NCBI GenBank assembly: GCA_017510065.1
Contig: JAFWOB010000145.1
Location: forward strand, 78,596-142,595
Source of the DNA: Parasporobacterium sp.
GTDB taxonomy: Bacteria; Bacillota; Clostridia; Lachnospirales; Lachnospiraceae
Reading direction: 5' to 3'
DNA length: 64,000 bases
A program made the position numbers and the translations under genes. Of the stretch, positions 33,765-43,697 are shown piece after piece (position 1 is the first letter of the stretch; each line of letters opens with the position of its first letter). The notes under the pieces were generated by a model. That model was not told the origin of the DNA, did no database searches, and saw nothing but the letters and a program-made list of their open reading frames with translations.

Positions 33765-35924
33765 ATGATAAAAAGAAAACGAATGATGAAACTACTGGTG
33801 TCCGGAGTACTGGCTGTATTTATCTCAGCCAGTCTGCTTTCGATAATCAACAGCATCAAAGGAGAGGAAATCGGGAAATATGATCTGCCGTCAGCGGATA
33901 TCCGGATCAGATCCATAGAAGATCAGGAAGACGGTGTTTTTCAGATATCCGGGGAACTGGAGGCAGTTCTCCGGGTAGAAGATCTGTACGCGGGAATTGC
34001 TTCTGTTTCTTATACGGTTGATGCAGATGGTCTGATGTGGTCTTACTATTATCCGGTAAAGGAAGAGATACAACAGGAGTCCGCTGATCCGAAATACAGC
34101 AGATATGAAACAGGAGACTACAGAGAATGGGATCTTGTATGGGATCAGGAAGGCAGGGTCGTCAGTATGTCCCGGTGTATCCGCATCTGTCCGGAGGAAG
34201 AAGCAACCGTTTCCCTTTCTTTTATAAATGGAAATGGCGATGGCTTTAGCTGCAGACAGACGGTGGTGCCGGTGAAAATGGAACAGGGAATACTGGAAGG
34301 CCAGGGTCAGTATTTTTCGGAAGGAGCAGAGGAACAGGAAGAAACATATGATCAGGAAGAAGGAAATGAACAGACAGAGGCAGACTTTTTTGAATATGAG
34401 GAAGAATGGGAAACGGAGAGTGAAACTTCAGAGGAATCTTCTCCGGAGGAATCTTTATCGGAAACAGAACTTGCTGCATCGGAGAATCTTATATCAGAAG
34501 AGGAGTTCCTGATGGAAGAAACAAGCTCAGAGCCTCAACCGGAACCAGAGTTTGAACCGGAATCTGAGTCCGACATGGAGCCAGAACCAGAGCCTGAACC
34601 CGAGTCAGAGCTTGAACCGGAGGCAGAGCTCGAACCGGAGGCTCTGCCGGAACCCGAATCAGAACCGGAACCAGAATCGGAACCGGAACCCGAATCAGAA
34701 TCAGAATCAGAACCAGAGTCTGAAACGGAGACGGAACCTTTACCAGAGGAACCAAAAGAACCGAAGGAACCGGTTATAGAACCGGAGATTCCGCAACAGG
34801 AACCCCAGCAGGAAACGGAAACGCAGTCTCAAGTGCCGGTGACGCAAAGCTATGAAGCGCCGGTATATTATTACCCCCAGTATTCTGCAGCACCGGTTCC
34901 ATCCTATCGAAATACTTATACGCCTCCGGCGGCTTCCTCTCCCTCAACAGGTTCCTACAGCTTATCCGGAACCAGATCGGGGAATCCCGGCACGGAACAT
35001 GCAGATGTTTCCGGAAATGATCCCGGATCTAACAGGGATGAGAACCTGAATGGGAACATGGATGAAAATACAACAGCAGAGGAAAACCGGGACAATGCCG
35101 GTAAGGAAGAAACAGCAGATCAGGAAAAAGAGGGTGAGAAGACGGCAGAAAACGAAGAAGAAAAAGAAGCAGAAGAAACAGCCGGGAAAAAGATCAATAC
35201 AGAAGGATCTGCCTATGATATTTCCGAGATCGAAGACCTGATCGGACAGAGCCTTCAGGAAGTACCGGATCTGGTGATCTATGAAAACAATACAGATACC
35301 ATTGATCTGGAGACGGTTAAGGTCCTTGCTTCCAGAAACGCAGAGACCTTTGAGCTGGAAAAAGACGCGGATTATACGGTGAAACTCACCGGACTTTCCG
35401 AAGAACTGAAAACCTATAAATATGTGATCGACAGGAGCGTGTTTGAGGAAGAAGGAAGTTACAGGGTGTTTCTGTTCTCCGAGGATGCTTCAGGCAATTC
35501 CAATTCCAGCGAGGGCAAGGACACGCCGATCTGGTTCACCGTTGACGTAAGCAGTCCGCTGATCCTGTCCTGTGAAGATACCATAGAACAAAAAGAGCAA
35601 AATGTCAGGGAAGTCAGGGTCAAAGACAATACTGGCCTGTCAGCAGTGGATATCTATCTGGGCGACCGGAAAATGGATTATGAAACAGAAGGAGATACTT
35701 ACCGTTTCCGGGTGCCGGAAGAGATTGAACAGTCAGATGTGAAGGTAGTTGCCAGTGATGAAGCGGGCAATACCTATGAGAGGGTCCTGCCGGGTTATGT
35801 GACAGCAGGAAAACCCAAAATGCGTTCTGCAAATGCTGCGCCTGTTATTTTGATCGCTGCCGCAGCGGGTACGGCAGCGATTACGATAATCATGATACCA
35901 AAGAAAAAGAAAAGAAGAAATTAG
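33765..35924 (+). CDS. Glu/Pro-rich surface protein with C-terminal membrane anchor
   Basis: A 719-residue protein not recognised as a named family. An N-terminal signal or anchor (residues 9-29) precedes a beta-rich domain (30-190), a long Glu/Pro/Ser repeat stalk with EPEPEPES-like units (about 190-365), a Tyr/Pro stretch, a Glu/Lys-rich coil (about 430-480), and two Ig-like beta domains (about 485-685). It ends in a membrane helix ([19 protein letters not shown]) with a KKKKRRN tail, so it would span the wall as a stalk. GAGGAGG is seven bases before the ATG. It lies 81 bases after the kinase gene. Its stop codon overlaps the stop of the convergent gene by two bases. Confidence 0.82.
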   Translation: MIKRKRMMKLLVSGVLAVFISASLLSIINSIKGEEIGKYDLPSADIRIRSIEDQEDGVFQISGELEAVLRVEDLYAGIASVSYTVDADGLMWSYYYPVKEEIQQESADPKYSRYETGDYREWDLVWDQEGRVVSMSRCIRICPEEEATVSLSFINGNGDGFSCRQTVVPVKMEQGILEGQGQYFSEGAEEQEETYDQEEGNEQTEADFFEYEEEWETESETSEESSPEESLSETELAASENLISEEEFLMEETSSEPQPEPEFEPESESDMEPEPEPEPESELEPEAELEPEALPEPESEPEPESEPEPESESESEPESETETEPLPEEPKEPKEPVIEPEIPQQEPQQETETQSQVPVTQSYEAPVYYYPQYSAAPVPSYRNTYTPPAASSPSTGSYSLSGTRSGNPGTEHADVSGNDPGSNRDENLNGNMDENTTAEENRDNAGKEETADQEKEGEKTAENEEEKEAEETAGKKINTEGSAYDISEIEDLIGQSLQEVPDLVIYENNTDTIDLETVKVLASRNAETFELEKDADYTVKLTGLSEELKTYKYVIDRSVFEEEGSYRVFLFSEDASGNSNSSEGKDTPIWFTVDVSSPLILSCEDTIEQKEQNVREVRVKDNTGLSAVDIYLGDRKMDYETEGDTYRFRVPEEIEQSDVKVVASDEAGNTYERVLPGYVTAGKPKMRSANAAPVILIAAAAGTAAITIIMIPKKKKRRN

Positions 35925-37687
35925 TCGCTTTGAATGCGGGGAGTCTGCTGTGTGTATACCGTGTCCCAGGCATCGGCGATCACTTTGTATTTCTCCAGGT
36001 TGGAGACGCCGTTCCAGGTCATGAAGCCTCCGGACAAGCCGGCATCTGCCAGAGCCTGTGCCTGATCAGCGATATAACCGGCATCACAGGTGACTGTGGG
36101 GTTCCAGTAAGGAACGTCATAGCAGGTTACCCAGGTACGGGCGATGGCAGGTGTCGGGATCTCACTCTGCCGTTCGGCCGCTTTCATTCCCCAGTCATAA
36201 AGGGTGGCGTAGGCATCGGTCCAGGTATCAACCTCCCGTCCATAGTGGTCGGTGTAAGGCATGGCGCTGATCGCATCGACGACCAGGGAAATGGCAGGAT
36301 AATACTGTCCATAAGCTGTAACATAGGGACTTGCACATTCGCCGAATACGTCAACGGACATATAGACACCCAGCTCATGCAGGACATCCGCAGCATAATA
36401 ACAGAAATTCTGGATTACTTCGTCCTTTTCCTCATTATACAGATTCTTGAAATCGGTGTCGCCGCTTTCCGACATGCTGTAGGCTTCTTCCGGGAAACGG
36501 ACATAGTCGAACTGGATCTCATTGAATCCACATAGTTTCACTGCGGCAGTTGCCATGAGAAGGTTGAAATACCAGCAGTTCCTGCTGTAGGCAGAAGGCC
36601 ATAACTGGTTTGCGGAAGAGGATTCGATGCATTCTTCCGGATGATCCAGGGCATAGACGGAGTCATTGAACATGATGATACGCCCGATACAGTACAGACC
36701 GGCATCCTGACATTTTTTGACGGCTTTCTGGAAACTTTCGGCCGTCGGGAAATAGATCAGCTTATAAGAGGTGGGGGAGATCTCCTTGATCTCTTCCACC
36801 GGATAGGACATACCGGTCTCACCCTTGATATTGATGACCATACAGTTTACGCCGTTTGCTTTGGCAATCTCAATATAGTCATCGATATGATCCAGTGCTT
36901 TGGATGTAATATACATGCCGGAACAGTAGTCACAGATCGGATTGCCTGGGAAACTGGGCTTTTCTACAGGATACCAGTCCAGTGATGTGGGGGATCCGCC
37001 GTGCAGATCCCGCCCACTGTAGACACGGTTTTTATGGATCTCGTAGATCTCCGTGTTGACTTCCAGGGCTTCCTTTTCTGTGGCTGCCATGTATTTTCCG
37101 TAAACCCAACCGGTCACATTTTTGCCGGTCACATCAGTGAAATTGACCAGATATTTATGGATCGATCCATCTTCCTGGATCTTGTCATACCCCTGCACGG
37201 AAAGACAGCTTCCTTTCTTGGCAAAGGACGCGATCTCAGGACCGGTTTCATTTTCATAGATCGTTGCCGAGGTCCTTACCCAGACTTCGGTTTCCTGGAT
37301 CACGTCTTCCGGGTCATCCACCATGGAAGAACTGGAAATATAATAGTTTTCCCCGTTGTATTCGATCACGGCGTATTCGATGCCGTTTTCTGTATAGCTC
37401 TTGTTCAGGTCATTGACCGGCGTGCCTCTCTGCAGCATCTGGGAGGACCGGATCAGCCGGTTCTCCTCTTCATTTACATAATAATAAGGAACTCTGGCAG
37501 AAGAGGAGGCCAGGTACCGGATATTCTTTTCCGGCTCTTTTTTGGGAGCGAGAAGAACGATCAAAAGCACGGCAGCAATCACGATAACTGCCGGGATAAT
37601 GACCAGAAGCGGATTGAACTTTTTCTTCCGGGCCATGGTGTGTCTTTTTCTTCGTCTCTTTTTGTGATAATATGCGCTGGCTGCCAT
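35921..37687 (-). CDS. DUF4015-type putative glycoside hydrolase, paralogue 2
   Basis: Paralogue of the protein at 30.2-31.9 kb, 588 residues. A basic cytoplasmic head ([15 protein letters not shown]) precedes the membrane anchor ([21 protein letters not shown]), two SH3-like segments, and the TIM-barrel domain with [12 protein letters not shown] and [14 protein letters not shown]. Corresponding motifs (DWYPV near the domain start, [11 protein letters not shown] versus YITAYAAAPDNID) show clear homology. The ATG at 37685-37687 with AGAAGGAC upstream is preferred to earlier in-frame codons. No signal for sortase. It probably acts on wall or exopolysaccharide. Confidence 0.88.
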   Translation of the reverse strand: MAASAYYHKKRRRKRHTMARKKKFNPLLVIIPAVIVIAAVLLIVLLAPKKEPEKNIRYLASSSARVPYYYVNEEENRLIRSSQMLQRGTPVNDLNKSYTENGIEYAVIEYNGENYYISSSSMVDDPEDVIQETEVWVRTSATIYENETGPEIASFAKKGSCLSVQGYDKIQEDGSIHKYLVNFTDVTGKNVTGWVYGKYMAATEKEALEVNTEIYEIHKNRVYSGRDLHGGSPTSLDWYPVEKPSFPGNPICDYCSGMYITSKALDHIDDYIEIAKANGVNCMVINIKGETGMSYPVEEIKEISPTSYKLIYFPTAESFQKAVKKCQDAGLYCIGRIIMFNDSVYALDHPEECIESSSANQLWPSAYSRNCWYFNLLMATAAVKLCGFNEIQFDYVRFPEEAYSMSESGDTDFKNLYNEEKDEVIQNFCYYAADVLHELGVYMSVDVFGECASPYVTAYGQYYPAISLVVDAISAMPYTDHYGREVDTWTDAYATLYDWGMKAAERQSEIPTPAIARTWVTCYDVPYWNPTVTCDAGYIADQAQALADAGLSGGFMTWNGVSNLEKYKVIADAWDTVYTQQTPRIQSD

Positions 37688-37820
37688 AAGTCTGGTCCTT
37701 CTTTTATCGGGCATGGGTAAGCAACTATGCCCGGAGATCATTTCTTATAAAAACTACATTCATATATTTTATACTATATAGCCTTAAAATTCCAGTGCTG
37801 CCACTGTAAAGTAAAAATAC

Positions 37821-37849
37821 TTGACAGACAGAATGCCTTATAGTAAGAT
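37821..37849 (+). promoter_or_regulatory. Predicted promoter of the ylxM-ffh operon
   Basis: TTGACA (37821-37826), 17 bases, TAAGAT (37844-37849). The ylxM ATG is only ten bases after the -10, so this transcript would have almost no leader. Confidence 0.6.
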
Positions 37850-37858
37850 ACCGGAGCT

Positions 37859-38173
37859 ATGGAAGGTTTTGTAAGACAATCTCTTTTATATGATTTTTAC
37901 GGCGATCTTCTGACACAGCATCAGAAAGAGATCTACGAAGCCTATGTGCTGCAGAACCTTTCCCTGGGAGAGATCGCAGAAGAATCGGGGATCAGCAGAC
38001 AGGGTGTCCATGACCTGATCAGACGGTGCAATGCACTGCTGGACGGTTATGAGACTAAACTGAAGCTGGTGGAACGTTTTCTGACGGTTCGTGAAAAAGT
38101 CGGACAGATCCAGAAGTGCGCGGATCTGGATTCCGCACGGAGGATTGCCGGGGAGATCCTGGATATTATATAA
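37859..38173 (+). CDS. ylxM: YlxM-like SRP-associated HTH protein (UPF0122)
   Basis: A 104-residue helical protein with a sigma-70 region 4-like helix-turn-helix (LSLGEIAEESGISRQGVHDLIRR, residues about 36-58). Its N-terminal SLLYDFYGDLLT segment is diagnostic for YlxM. In streptococci YlxM modulates the SRP GTPase cycle, and the gene nearly always precedes ffh, as here, with a 21-base gap. GGAG stands three bases before the ATG, unusually close. The predicted promoter immediately upstream suggests a very short leader. Confidence 0.94.
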   Translation: MEGFVRQSLLYDFYGDLLTQHQKEIYEAYVLQNLSLGEIAEESGISRQGVHDLIRRCNALLDGYETKLKLVERFLTVREKVGQIQKCADLDSARRIAGEILDII

Positions 38174-38194
38174 ACGGAATGAGCGTGATCCTAT

Positions 38195-39583
38195 ATGGCA
38201 TTTGAAAATCTAAGCGAAAAACTGCAGAATGTTTTTAAAAATCTCAGAGGCAAAGGCCGCCTGACGGAAGCAGATGTTGATGCGGCGCTGAAGGAAGTGA
38301 AAATGGCTCTTCTGGAAGCGGATGTCAACTTTAAGGTGGTCAAGCAGTTTGTGGCCAGTGTTAAGGAACGGGCAATCGGCGAAGATGTTATGAAAAGCCT
38401 GACTCCCGGCCAGATGGTTGTCAAGATCGTAAACGAAGAGCTGACAAGGCTCATGGGAGGGGAAGCCGTTGAACTGCAGCTTCTTCCGGGCATGGCAAAG
38501 ACCATCATCATGATGGCAGGCCTTCAGGGATCCGGCAAGACCACAACGGCGGCGAAACTGGCAGGCAAATTCAAAGAGCAGGGAAAAAGACCGCTCCTTG
38601 TAGGATGTGATATCTACAGACCGGCAGCCATCGAACAGCTGAAGATCAACGGTGAAAAAGTGGGGGTTCCGGTTTTCGAAATGGGAACAAACCACAAAGC
38701 TGTTGAGATCGCGGAAGCAGGCGTCCGGCATGCTGTGGAAAACAATAACAACGTCGTGATCATCGATACAGCCGGCCGGCTCCAGATCGATGAAGATATG
38801 ATGGAAGAACTGGAAGAGATCAAGCGCCGGATCGACATCACCTATACGATCCTGGTCGTAGATGCCATGACCGGACAGGATGCAGTCAATATCGCAGCAG
38901 GATTCCGGGACAGGATCGGCGTTGACGGCGTGATCCTGACCAAACTGGACGGTGATACCAGAGGCGGCAGCGCGCTGTCTGTACGGCAGGTGACACAGGT
39001 TCCCATCCTGTATGCAGGTATGGGAGAAAAGCTGTCTGACCTGGAAGTGTTCTATCCGGACCGGATGGCCTCCAGGATCCTGGGCATGGGCGATGTTCTG
39101 TCCCTGATCGAGAAGGCAGAAGAAGCGCTGGATGAAGAAAATGCTGAACGGCTTGCCGCCCATATGCGGAAGAATGAGTTCACCTTTGAGGACTATCTGA
39201 TCTCGATGCAGCAGATGAAAAAAATGGGAGGGATCGCCTCCGTCCTCAAGATGATGCCGGGCCTGGGCCTCGGCAACCTGGCGGAATCGATGATCGATGA
39301 TAAAAAACTTGCCAGGATCGAAGCAATCATCTACTCCATGACACCGAAGGAGCGAAGCAATCCCAAGCTGTTGAATCCGTCCAGGAAAAACAGGATCGCA
39401 AGGGGTGCAGGCGTAGACATTGCCGAAGTCAACAGACTGGTCAAGCAGTTTGAACAGATGAAACAGCTCATGAAGAAAATGGGCGGCGGCAAAGGCAAGA
39501 AAGGCATAGGAGCGCTGGGAGGCCTCGGCGGAATGATGGGAGGACTGAAAGGGATCAGGAATCTCAAGAACGGAAGATTTTAA
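38195..39583 (+). CDS. ffh: Signal recognition particle protein Ffh
   Basis: SRP54-type GTPase (462 residues) that binds signal sequences and targets ribosomes to the membrane with FtsY. N-domain: FENLSEKLQNVFKNLRG. G-domain: P-loop GLQGSGKTTTAAKLA near residue 107, DIYRPAAIEQL, DTAGRLQ, and TKLDGDTRGG. The methionine-rich M-domain begins near residue 325 and holds the RNA-binding SNPKLLNPSRKNRIARGAG segment. The C-terminal tail is Gly/Lys/Met-rich. Second gene of the ylxM operon; followed by a large hairpin before rpsP. Confidence 0.98.
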   Translation: MAFENLSEKLQNVFKNLRGKGRLTEADVDAALKEVKMALLEADVNFKVVKQFVASVKERAIGEDVMKSLTPGQMVVKIVNEELTRLMGGEAVELQLLPGMAKTIIMMAGLQGSGKTTTAAKLAGKFKEQGKRPLLVGCDIYRPAAIEQLKINGEKVGVPVFEMGTNHKAVEIAEAGVRHAVENNNNVVIIDTAGRLQIDEDMMEELEEIKRRIDITYTILVVDAMTGQDAVNIAAGFRDRIGVDGVILTKLDGDTRGGSALSVRQVTQVPILYAGMGEKLSDLEVFYPDRMASRILGMGDVLSLIEKAEEALDEENAERLAAHMRKNEFTFEDYLISMQQMKKMGGIASVLKMMPGLGLGNLAESMIDDKKLARIEAIIYSMTPKERSNPKLLNPSRKNRIARGAGVDIAEVNRLVKQFEQMKQLMKKMGGGKGKKGIGALGGLGGMMGGLKGIRNLKNGRF

Positions 39584-39700
39584 TCAACCGTTTTTCATAT
39601 CTGCTGTGAATGTTTTCGCTATAAACGCATTCGCTGATTGTTTATATCGAAAACATTCACAGCAAGTATAAGGAAAAACGGTTGATAAGATAAAATCAAC
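39583..39700 (+). promoter_or_regulatory. Very long hairpin between ffh and rpsP
   Basis: Arms 39583-39625 and 39641-39686 pair almost perfectly over about 42 bases around a 15-base loop. It starts at the ffh stop and has no T-run after it, so termination is unlikely. The right foot (GTTGAT) can alternatively pair with ATCAAC at 39695-39700. RNase III processing between ffh and the rpsP-trmD genes, or a miniature mobile element, are the two readings. Confidence 0.7.
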
Positions 39701-39733
39701 ATTTAGAAAATAAGGAAAGATTGAGGTAAAAAA

Positions 39734-39979
39734 ATGGCAGTAAAGATCAGATTAACAAGACTGGGTAAAAAGAAAGCTCCTTTCTACAGGATTATCGTTG
39801 CAGATTCCAGATCTCCGAGAGACGGAAGATTTATCGATCAGGTAGGAACTTATGATCCGAACCAGGAGCCTGCTGCTGTTGTGATCGACAGAGAAGCAGC
39901 AGAAAAATGGCTTGCTGATGGTGCCCAGCCGACAGAAGTAGTTGCTAGATTATTCAAGAACGAAGGGATCATCAAATAA
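39734..39979 (+). CDS. rpsP: 30S ribosomal protein S16
   Basis: An 81-residue ribosomal protein of the small subunit body, with the classic [21 protein letters not shown]-terminus, [13 protein letters not shown], and [12 protein letters not shown]. It binds 16S rRNA early in assembly. First of four tightly packed genes (rpsP, khpA, rimM, trmD) with an arrangement shared across Firmicutes. Its start has a weak site (GATTGAGGTAAAAAA). Confidence 0.98.
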   Translation: MAVKIRLTRLGKKKAPFYRIIVADSRSPRDGRFIDQVGTYDPNQEPAAVVIDREAAEKWLADGAQPTEVVARLFKNEGIIK

Positions 39980-39993
39980 GGAAAGGTCAACAT

Positions 39994-40227
39994 ATGAAAG
40001 AATTAGTCGAAGTTATCGCTAAGGCTCTTGTTGATAATCCAGATAAGGTTACGGTCACCCAAACAGTTGAAGATGACGGGACCATTGTCCTTTCGCTGAA
40101 CGTCGCAAAAGAGGATATGGGAAAGGTCATCGGCAAAAAGGGCCGAATAGCAAAATCAATCAGAACAGTTGTGAAGACTGTAGCTATCAGAGAAAATAAG
40201 AAAGTAGTGGTGGACATCGTGGAATAA
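39994..40227 (+). CDS. khpA: KH-domain RNA-binding protein KhpA
   Basis: A 77-residue single KH domain with the GKVIGKKGRIAKSIR motif near residue 44 that contacts RNA. KhpA works with KhpB in Firmicutes to control cell division and wall growth genes through RNA binding. It starts 14 bases after rpsP, with AAGGAAAGG upstream, and precedes rimM as in Bacillus and Streptococcus. Confidence 0.95.
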   Translation: MKELVEVIAKALVDNPDKVTVTQTVEDDGTIVLSLNVAKEDMGKVIGKKGRIAKSIRTVVKTVAIRENKKVVVDIVE

Positions 40228-40282
40228 CGCGGTGTCTGCTGCTTTTTTCTGCGGCTAAGTCTGTTTGTCGGACTGAATAATT

Positions 40283-40807
40283 ATGGAACAGTATTTGCGT
40301 ATAGGCGTGATTACCCGCGCCCATGGCGTTCACGGGGAAGTCAAGGTTTTTCCTACCACGGATTACCCGGAACGTTTCGAAGAAGTAAAAGATGTGGTCA
40401 TCCGGACGCCGAAAGGCGAGATCTGTACGGAAGTGGAAGGTGTAAAGTATTTTAAAAACCTTGCCATTGTGAAATTCGGCTGCTTTCACAGCCCCGAGGA
40501 GATCCAGGGCCTTTCAGGCTCCGATATTATGATCAGCCGGGATCAGGCACAGCCTCTGGAAGAAGGGGAATATTATATTGCGGACCTGATCGGCTGCCTT
40601 GTGGTCTGCGCACAGGATTCCCAGTGCCTTCCGGGAAGGGAACTGGGAATCGTGAAGGATGTGCTCCAGACCGGAGCCAATGACGTATATGCCGTTGAAA
40701 CCCCGTCGGGGGAAGAGGTGCTGCTGCCGGTCATTCCGGACTGCATCCGGAATGTCGATATAGAGAACGGCGTCATTACGGTAAATGTAATGAAAGGGCT
40801 TATCTGA
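40283..40807 (+). CDS. rimM: 16S rRNA processing protein RimM
   Basis: Assembly factor of 174 residues that binds S19 and the 30S head. The N-terminal RimM domain begins YLRIGVITRAHGVHGEVKV; the C-terminal PRC-barrel-like domain begins near residue 95 with YYIADLIGCLV and includes ANDVYAVE and ILPVIPDCI-like LLPVIPDCIRNVD. Its stop overlaps the trmD start by one base (TGATG), indicating coupling. Confidence 0.96.
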   Translation: MEQYLRIGVITRAHGVHGEVKVFPTTDYPERFEEVKDVVIRTPKGEICTEVEGVKYFKNLAIVKFGCFHSPEEIQGLSGSDIMISRDQAQPLEEGEYYIADLIGCLVVCAQDSQCLPGRELGIVKDVLQTGANDVYAVETPSGEEVLLPVIPDCIRNVDIENGVITVNVMKGLI

Positions 40808-41571
40808 TGCATTTTCATATCATGACATTATTCCCGGAAATGATAGAAGCCGGGCTTCATACCAGTATTCTGGGAAGGGCTGAAAAGGCCGGTCTGATCG
40901 GGATTCATACCGTGAATTTCAGGGAGTATACCAATGAAAAACACGGACATGTGGATGATGCGCCGTTTGGCGGCGGAGCCGGGATGATCCTGATGTGTCA
41001 GCCAATCTATGATGCATGGAAACATCTGTGCAGCTCTCTGACAAAGGGAACTTCGACAAAGGTTTTGTATACCAGCCCTGCAGGCAGGGTTTTTGATCAG
41101 GATATGGCCAGAGCCCTGGCAGAAGAAGAGGACCTGATCATTCTCTGTGGTCATTACGAAGGGGTGGACCAGAGAGTTCTTGAACTGATGCATGCGGAAG
41201 AAGTCTCCATCGGAGATTATGTCCTGACAGGAGGAGAACTGCCCGCCATGGTCATGGTGGACGCTGTCAGCCGGATGGTTCCGGGTGTGCTCACCAACAG
41301 CCTTTCCGGGGAAGAGGAAAGTTTCAGCCGTGTCTGTCCGGAAAAGGAATTCACGAAAAAAATACGGCGGGAAGTATACGGGGATCTACTGGACCGGAAG
41401 GAAACCGAACTGAAACTGTTGGAGTATCCCCAGTATACAAGACCGGAGGAATTTATGGGGCTGAAAGTCCCGGAGGTTCTGCTGTCCGGGGATCATGCAA
41501 AGGTAGATGCCTGGAGAAGGCGGCAGTCTGTAACAAGGACCAGGCAGAGACGTCCGGACCTTCTTTCGTGA
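40807..41571 (+). CDS. trmD: tRNA (guanine-N1-)-methyltransferase TrmD
   Basis: SPOUT-class enzyme that makes m1G37 in tRNAs reading CNN and some other codons, preventing +1 frameshifts. Motifs: MHFHIMTLFPEM, DAPFGGGAGM, LCGHYEGVDQRV, and the knot YVLTGGELPAMVMVDAVSRMVPG; the C-terminal PEVLLSGDHAKVDAWRR is typical. The 254 residues are the standard length. Last gene of the rpsP group; the gene rplS that often follows trmD is absent here, and rho follows instead. Confidence 0.97.
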   Translation: MHFHIMTLFPEMIEAGLHTSILGRAEKAGLIGIHTVNFREYTNEKHGHVDDAPFGGGAGMILMCQPIYDAWKHLCSSLTKGTSTKVLYTSPAGRVFDQDMARALAEEEDLIILCGHYEGVDQRVLELMHAEEVSIGDYVLTGGELPAMVMVDAVSRMVPGVLTNSLSGEEESFSRVCPEKEFTKKIRREVYGDLLDRKETELKLLEYPQYTRPEEFMGLKVPEVLLSGDHAKVDAWRRRQSVTRTRQRRPDLLS

Positions 41572-41577
41572 ACGGTA

Positions 41578-41606
41578 TTGCAATTTCCGGCGCCTTTGTG
41601 TATAAT
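41578..41606 (+). promoter_or_regulatory. Predicted rho promoter
   Basis: TTGCAA (41578-41583), 17 bases, TATAAT (41601-41606), followed by an 80-base leader to the rho start. The leader shows no terminator. Confidence 0.7.
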
Positions 41607-41687
41607 TGCGCCGACGTAAGATCTATCAGACATTTCTTATTTCATTTCACGCATTTTCAGATATATACATTTAAATAAGAGGTTTTT

Positions 41688-43229
41688 ATGAGAGAGAAAC
41701 TGAACACCCTCCCCCTCGCCCAGTTGAGAGAGATTGCAAAAGCAAACGGATTGAAAGGCATATCCGGTTTGAAAAAAGCAGATCTTATCGACCGACTGAT
41801 GGTCATGGCTGAAGAGCAGAAACAAAGCGAAGAAGCTGCGGCAAAGGCAAAGAAAGAACCGGCGAAAGAAGTGGAGCAGAGCAGGAAAACAGGCGGAAAG
41901 ACAGCTTCCCATTCCGGAAAGAAAGCAGCGGACAAAAACAGCCAGGGTAAGAAAAAAACCAAAAAAGAAAAACCGGATGCTGAAAAAACAGAAGAGGTGC
42001 AGGCACCTGAGGAAACAGCACCGCAGGAGAAACCGGAAGAGACCAAACCTCAGCCGGAAAGCAAGCCTGCGGAAGAAGCTCCGGCAGAAACCAAACTGGA
42101 TTCCGGTATTATTGCAGACGGCATCCTGGAGATCATGGCGGACGGATATGGTTTTATCCGCAGTGCCAATTATCTTCCCGGAGAGAATGACGTCTATGTT
42201 TCCCCTTCCCAGATCAAGAAATTCGGCCTGAGGACCGGAGATATGCTGATGGGCAAGGTACGGATCAAGACCCAGAACGAGAAATTCGGAGCTTTGCTTC
42301 ATCTTGACAGGGTAAACGGTGTTCTTCCCAGTGAGATCCAGAACCGTAAGAGCTTTGAAGACCTGACCCCGGTATTTCCTGATAAGAGGCTGAAACTGGA
42401 GCAGATCGGCGTGCGTAATATCGCCATGCGGGTATTCGACCTGATCTCGCCCATCGGAAAAGGCCAGCGAGGCATGATCGTTTCTCCGCCGAAAGCAGGA
42501 AAAACAACCCTTCTGAAAGGGGTGGCACATTCGATCCAGAAAAACAATCCGGAAGTGCATATCCTGATCCTCCTGATCGATGAGCGCCCGGAGGAAGTAA
42601 CCGATATCCGTGAAGATATCCGGGGAGACAATGTGGAAGTCATTTACTCCACCTTTGACGAACTTCCGGAACACCACAAACGGGTTTCGGAAATGGTGAT
42701 CGAAAGGGCAAAACGTCTGGTGGAAATGGGAAAGGATGTTGTGATCCTTCTTGACAGCATTACCCGTCTGGCAAGAGCCTATAACCTTCTGGTCCCGCCC
42801 AGTGGCAGGACGCTCTCGGGCGGTCTTGACCCAGCAGCTCTTTATATGCCCAAGCGCTTCTTCGGCGCTGCCCGGAATATCCGGGAGGGTGGAAGCCTTA
42901 CGATACTGGCAACTGCCCTGGTGGATACCGGCAGCAAGATGGACGATGTGGTGTATGAAGAGTTCAAAGGCACAGGAAATATGGAACTGATCCTGGACAG
43001 AAAACTGCAGGAAAAGAGAGTTTTTCCGGCGATCGATATTTCCAAATCCGGTACCAGAAGAGACGATCTGCTGCTGACACCCCAGGAACAGGAGGCCGCC
43101 TATATTATCCATAAAGCGACCGGAGGACTCCGGGCAGACGAATCAACAGAAAAGATCCTGGATCTGTTCTTCCGGACACGCACCAATGCGGAATTTGTTG
43201 ACCGGATCCGGGCCAATAAATATCTGTGA
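41688..43229 (+). CDS. rho: Transcription termination factor Rho
   Basis: Hexameric RNA helicase. The N-terminal helical domain ([17 protein letters not shown], residues 4-45) is separated from the RNA-binding OSB domain (starting near 140, [15 protein letters not shown]) by a Lys/Ala/Glu/Pro-rich low-complexity insert of about 90 residues. The ATPase domain has Walker [13 protein letters not shown], Walker [16 protein letters not shown], the Q-loop [14 protein letters not shown] and the R-loop region GTGNMELIL. The 513 residues exceed the E. coli length (419) because of the insert, as in other Lachnospiraceae and Actinobacteria where such inserts bind RNA or promote phase separation. Confidence 0.97.
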   Translation: MREKLNTLPLAQLREIAKANGLKGISGLKKADLIDRLMVMAEEQKQSEEAAAKAKKEPAKEVEQSRKTGGKTASHSGKKAADKNSQGKKKTKKEKPDAEKTEEVQAPEETAPQEKPEETKPQPESKPAEEAPAETKLDSGIIADGILEIMADGYGFIRSANYLPGENDVYVSPSQIKKFGLRTGDMLMGKVRIKTQNEKFGALLHLDRVNGVLPSEIQNRKSFEDLTPVFPDKRLKLEQIGVRNIAMRVFDLISPIGKGQRGMIVSPPKAGKTTLLKGVAHSIQKNNPEVHILILLIDERPEEVTDIREDIRGDNVEVIYSTFDELPEHHKRVSEMVIERAKRLVEMGKDVVILLDSITRLARAYNLLVPPSGRTLSGGLDPAALYMPKRFFGAARNIREGGSLTILATALVDTGSKMDDVVYEEFKGTGNMELILDRKLQEKRVFPAIDISKSGTRRDDLLLTPQEQEAAYIIHKATGGLRADESTEKILDLFFRTRTNAEFVDRIRANKYL

Positions 43230-43247
43230 TAAAATCTGCAAAACCAC

Positions 43248-43276
43248 TTGATACTTGCATGCGCTTATGCTATCAT
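43248..43276 (+). promoter_or_regulatory. Predicted rpmE promoter
   Basis: TTGATA (43248-43253), 17 bases, TATCAT (43271-43276), giving a leader of about 85 bases before rpmE. Confidence 0.6.
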
Positions 43277-43368
43277 ATCACGGATTGTCCGGACGAAAGA
43301 CGCCGGCAGAAACAAAAGATCATTCGAAGAGTTAAAAGTTTTTCGAACAAAGAGTAAGAGGTGAAATC

Positions 43369-43575
43369 ATGAGAGAAAATATTCAGCCGACCTATTATGA
43401 GGCAACTGTAACCTGCAACTGCGGCAATGTTTTTACGGTAGGATCCACCAAGCAGGACATCCACGTAGAAATCTGCTCCAAGTGCCATTCTTTCTACACA
43501 GGCCAGCAGAAAGCTGCTAAAGCCCGCGGACGTGTAGAAATGTTCAATAAGAAGTACGGCGTTACACAGCAGTAG
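43369..43575 (+). CDS. rpmE: 50S ribosomal protein L31, zinc form
   Basis: A 68-residue L31 with Cys at TCNCGNVFTVGS and CSKCHSFY, the four-ligand zinc-binding (C+) form. It sits at the 50S-30S bridge. The zinc-free paralogue is not in the window. AGAGGTGA precedes the ATG. A strong terminator follows. Confidence 0.97.
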   Translation: MRENIQPTYYEATVTCNCGNVFTVGSTKQDIHVEICSKCHSFYTGQQKAAKARGRVEMFNKKYGVTQQ

Positions 43576-43589
43576 CGAAGAACGTATAT

Positions 43590-43621
43590 GGCTGGACAGG
43601 AGACTTGTTCAGCCTTTTTTT
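43590..43621 (+). terminator. Intrinsic terminator after rpmE
   Basis: Nine-base stem with one G-U pair (43590-43598 / 43605-43613) followed by seven T residues. Confidence 0.88.
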
Positions 43622-43622
43622 G

Positions 43623-43645
43623 ATGCAAGGGCCATGCCCTTGCAT
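43623..43645. promoter_or_regulatory. Perfect 10-bp palindrome before DUF1385
   Basis: ATGCAAGGGC-CAT-GCCCTTGCAT, directly after the rpmE terminator and 53 bases before the DUF1385 ATG. It could be an operator for the prmC-prfA operon or a second hairpin; no T-run follows. Confidence 0.45.
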
Positions 43646-43697
43646 TATATATATCCGGGGCTCTTTCCCGGAAATAGACATACAGTGAGGAAATAAT

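Noticed and set aside
41637-43112. Minus-strand frame of 491 codons
   Set aside because: Antisense to rho; Phe/Leu/Cys-rich translation typical of a shadow frame.
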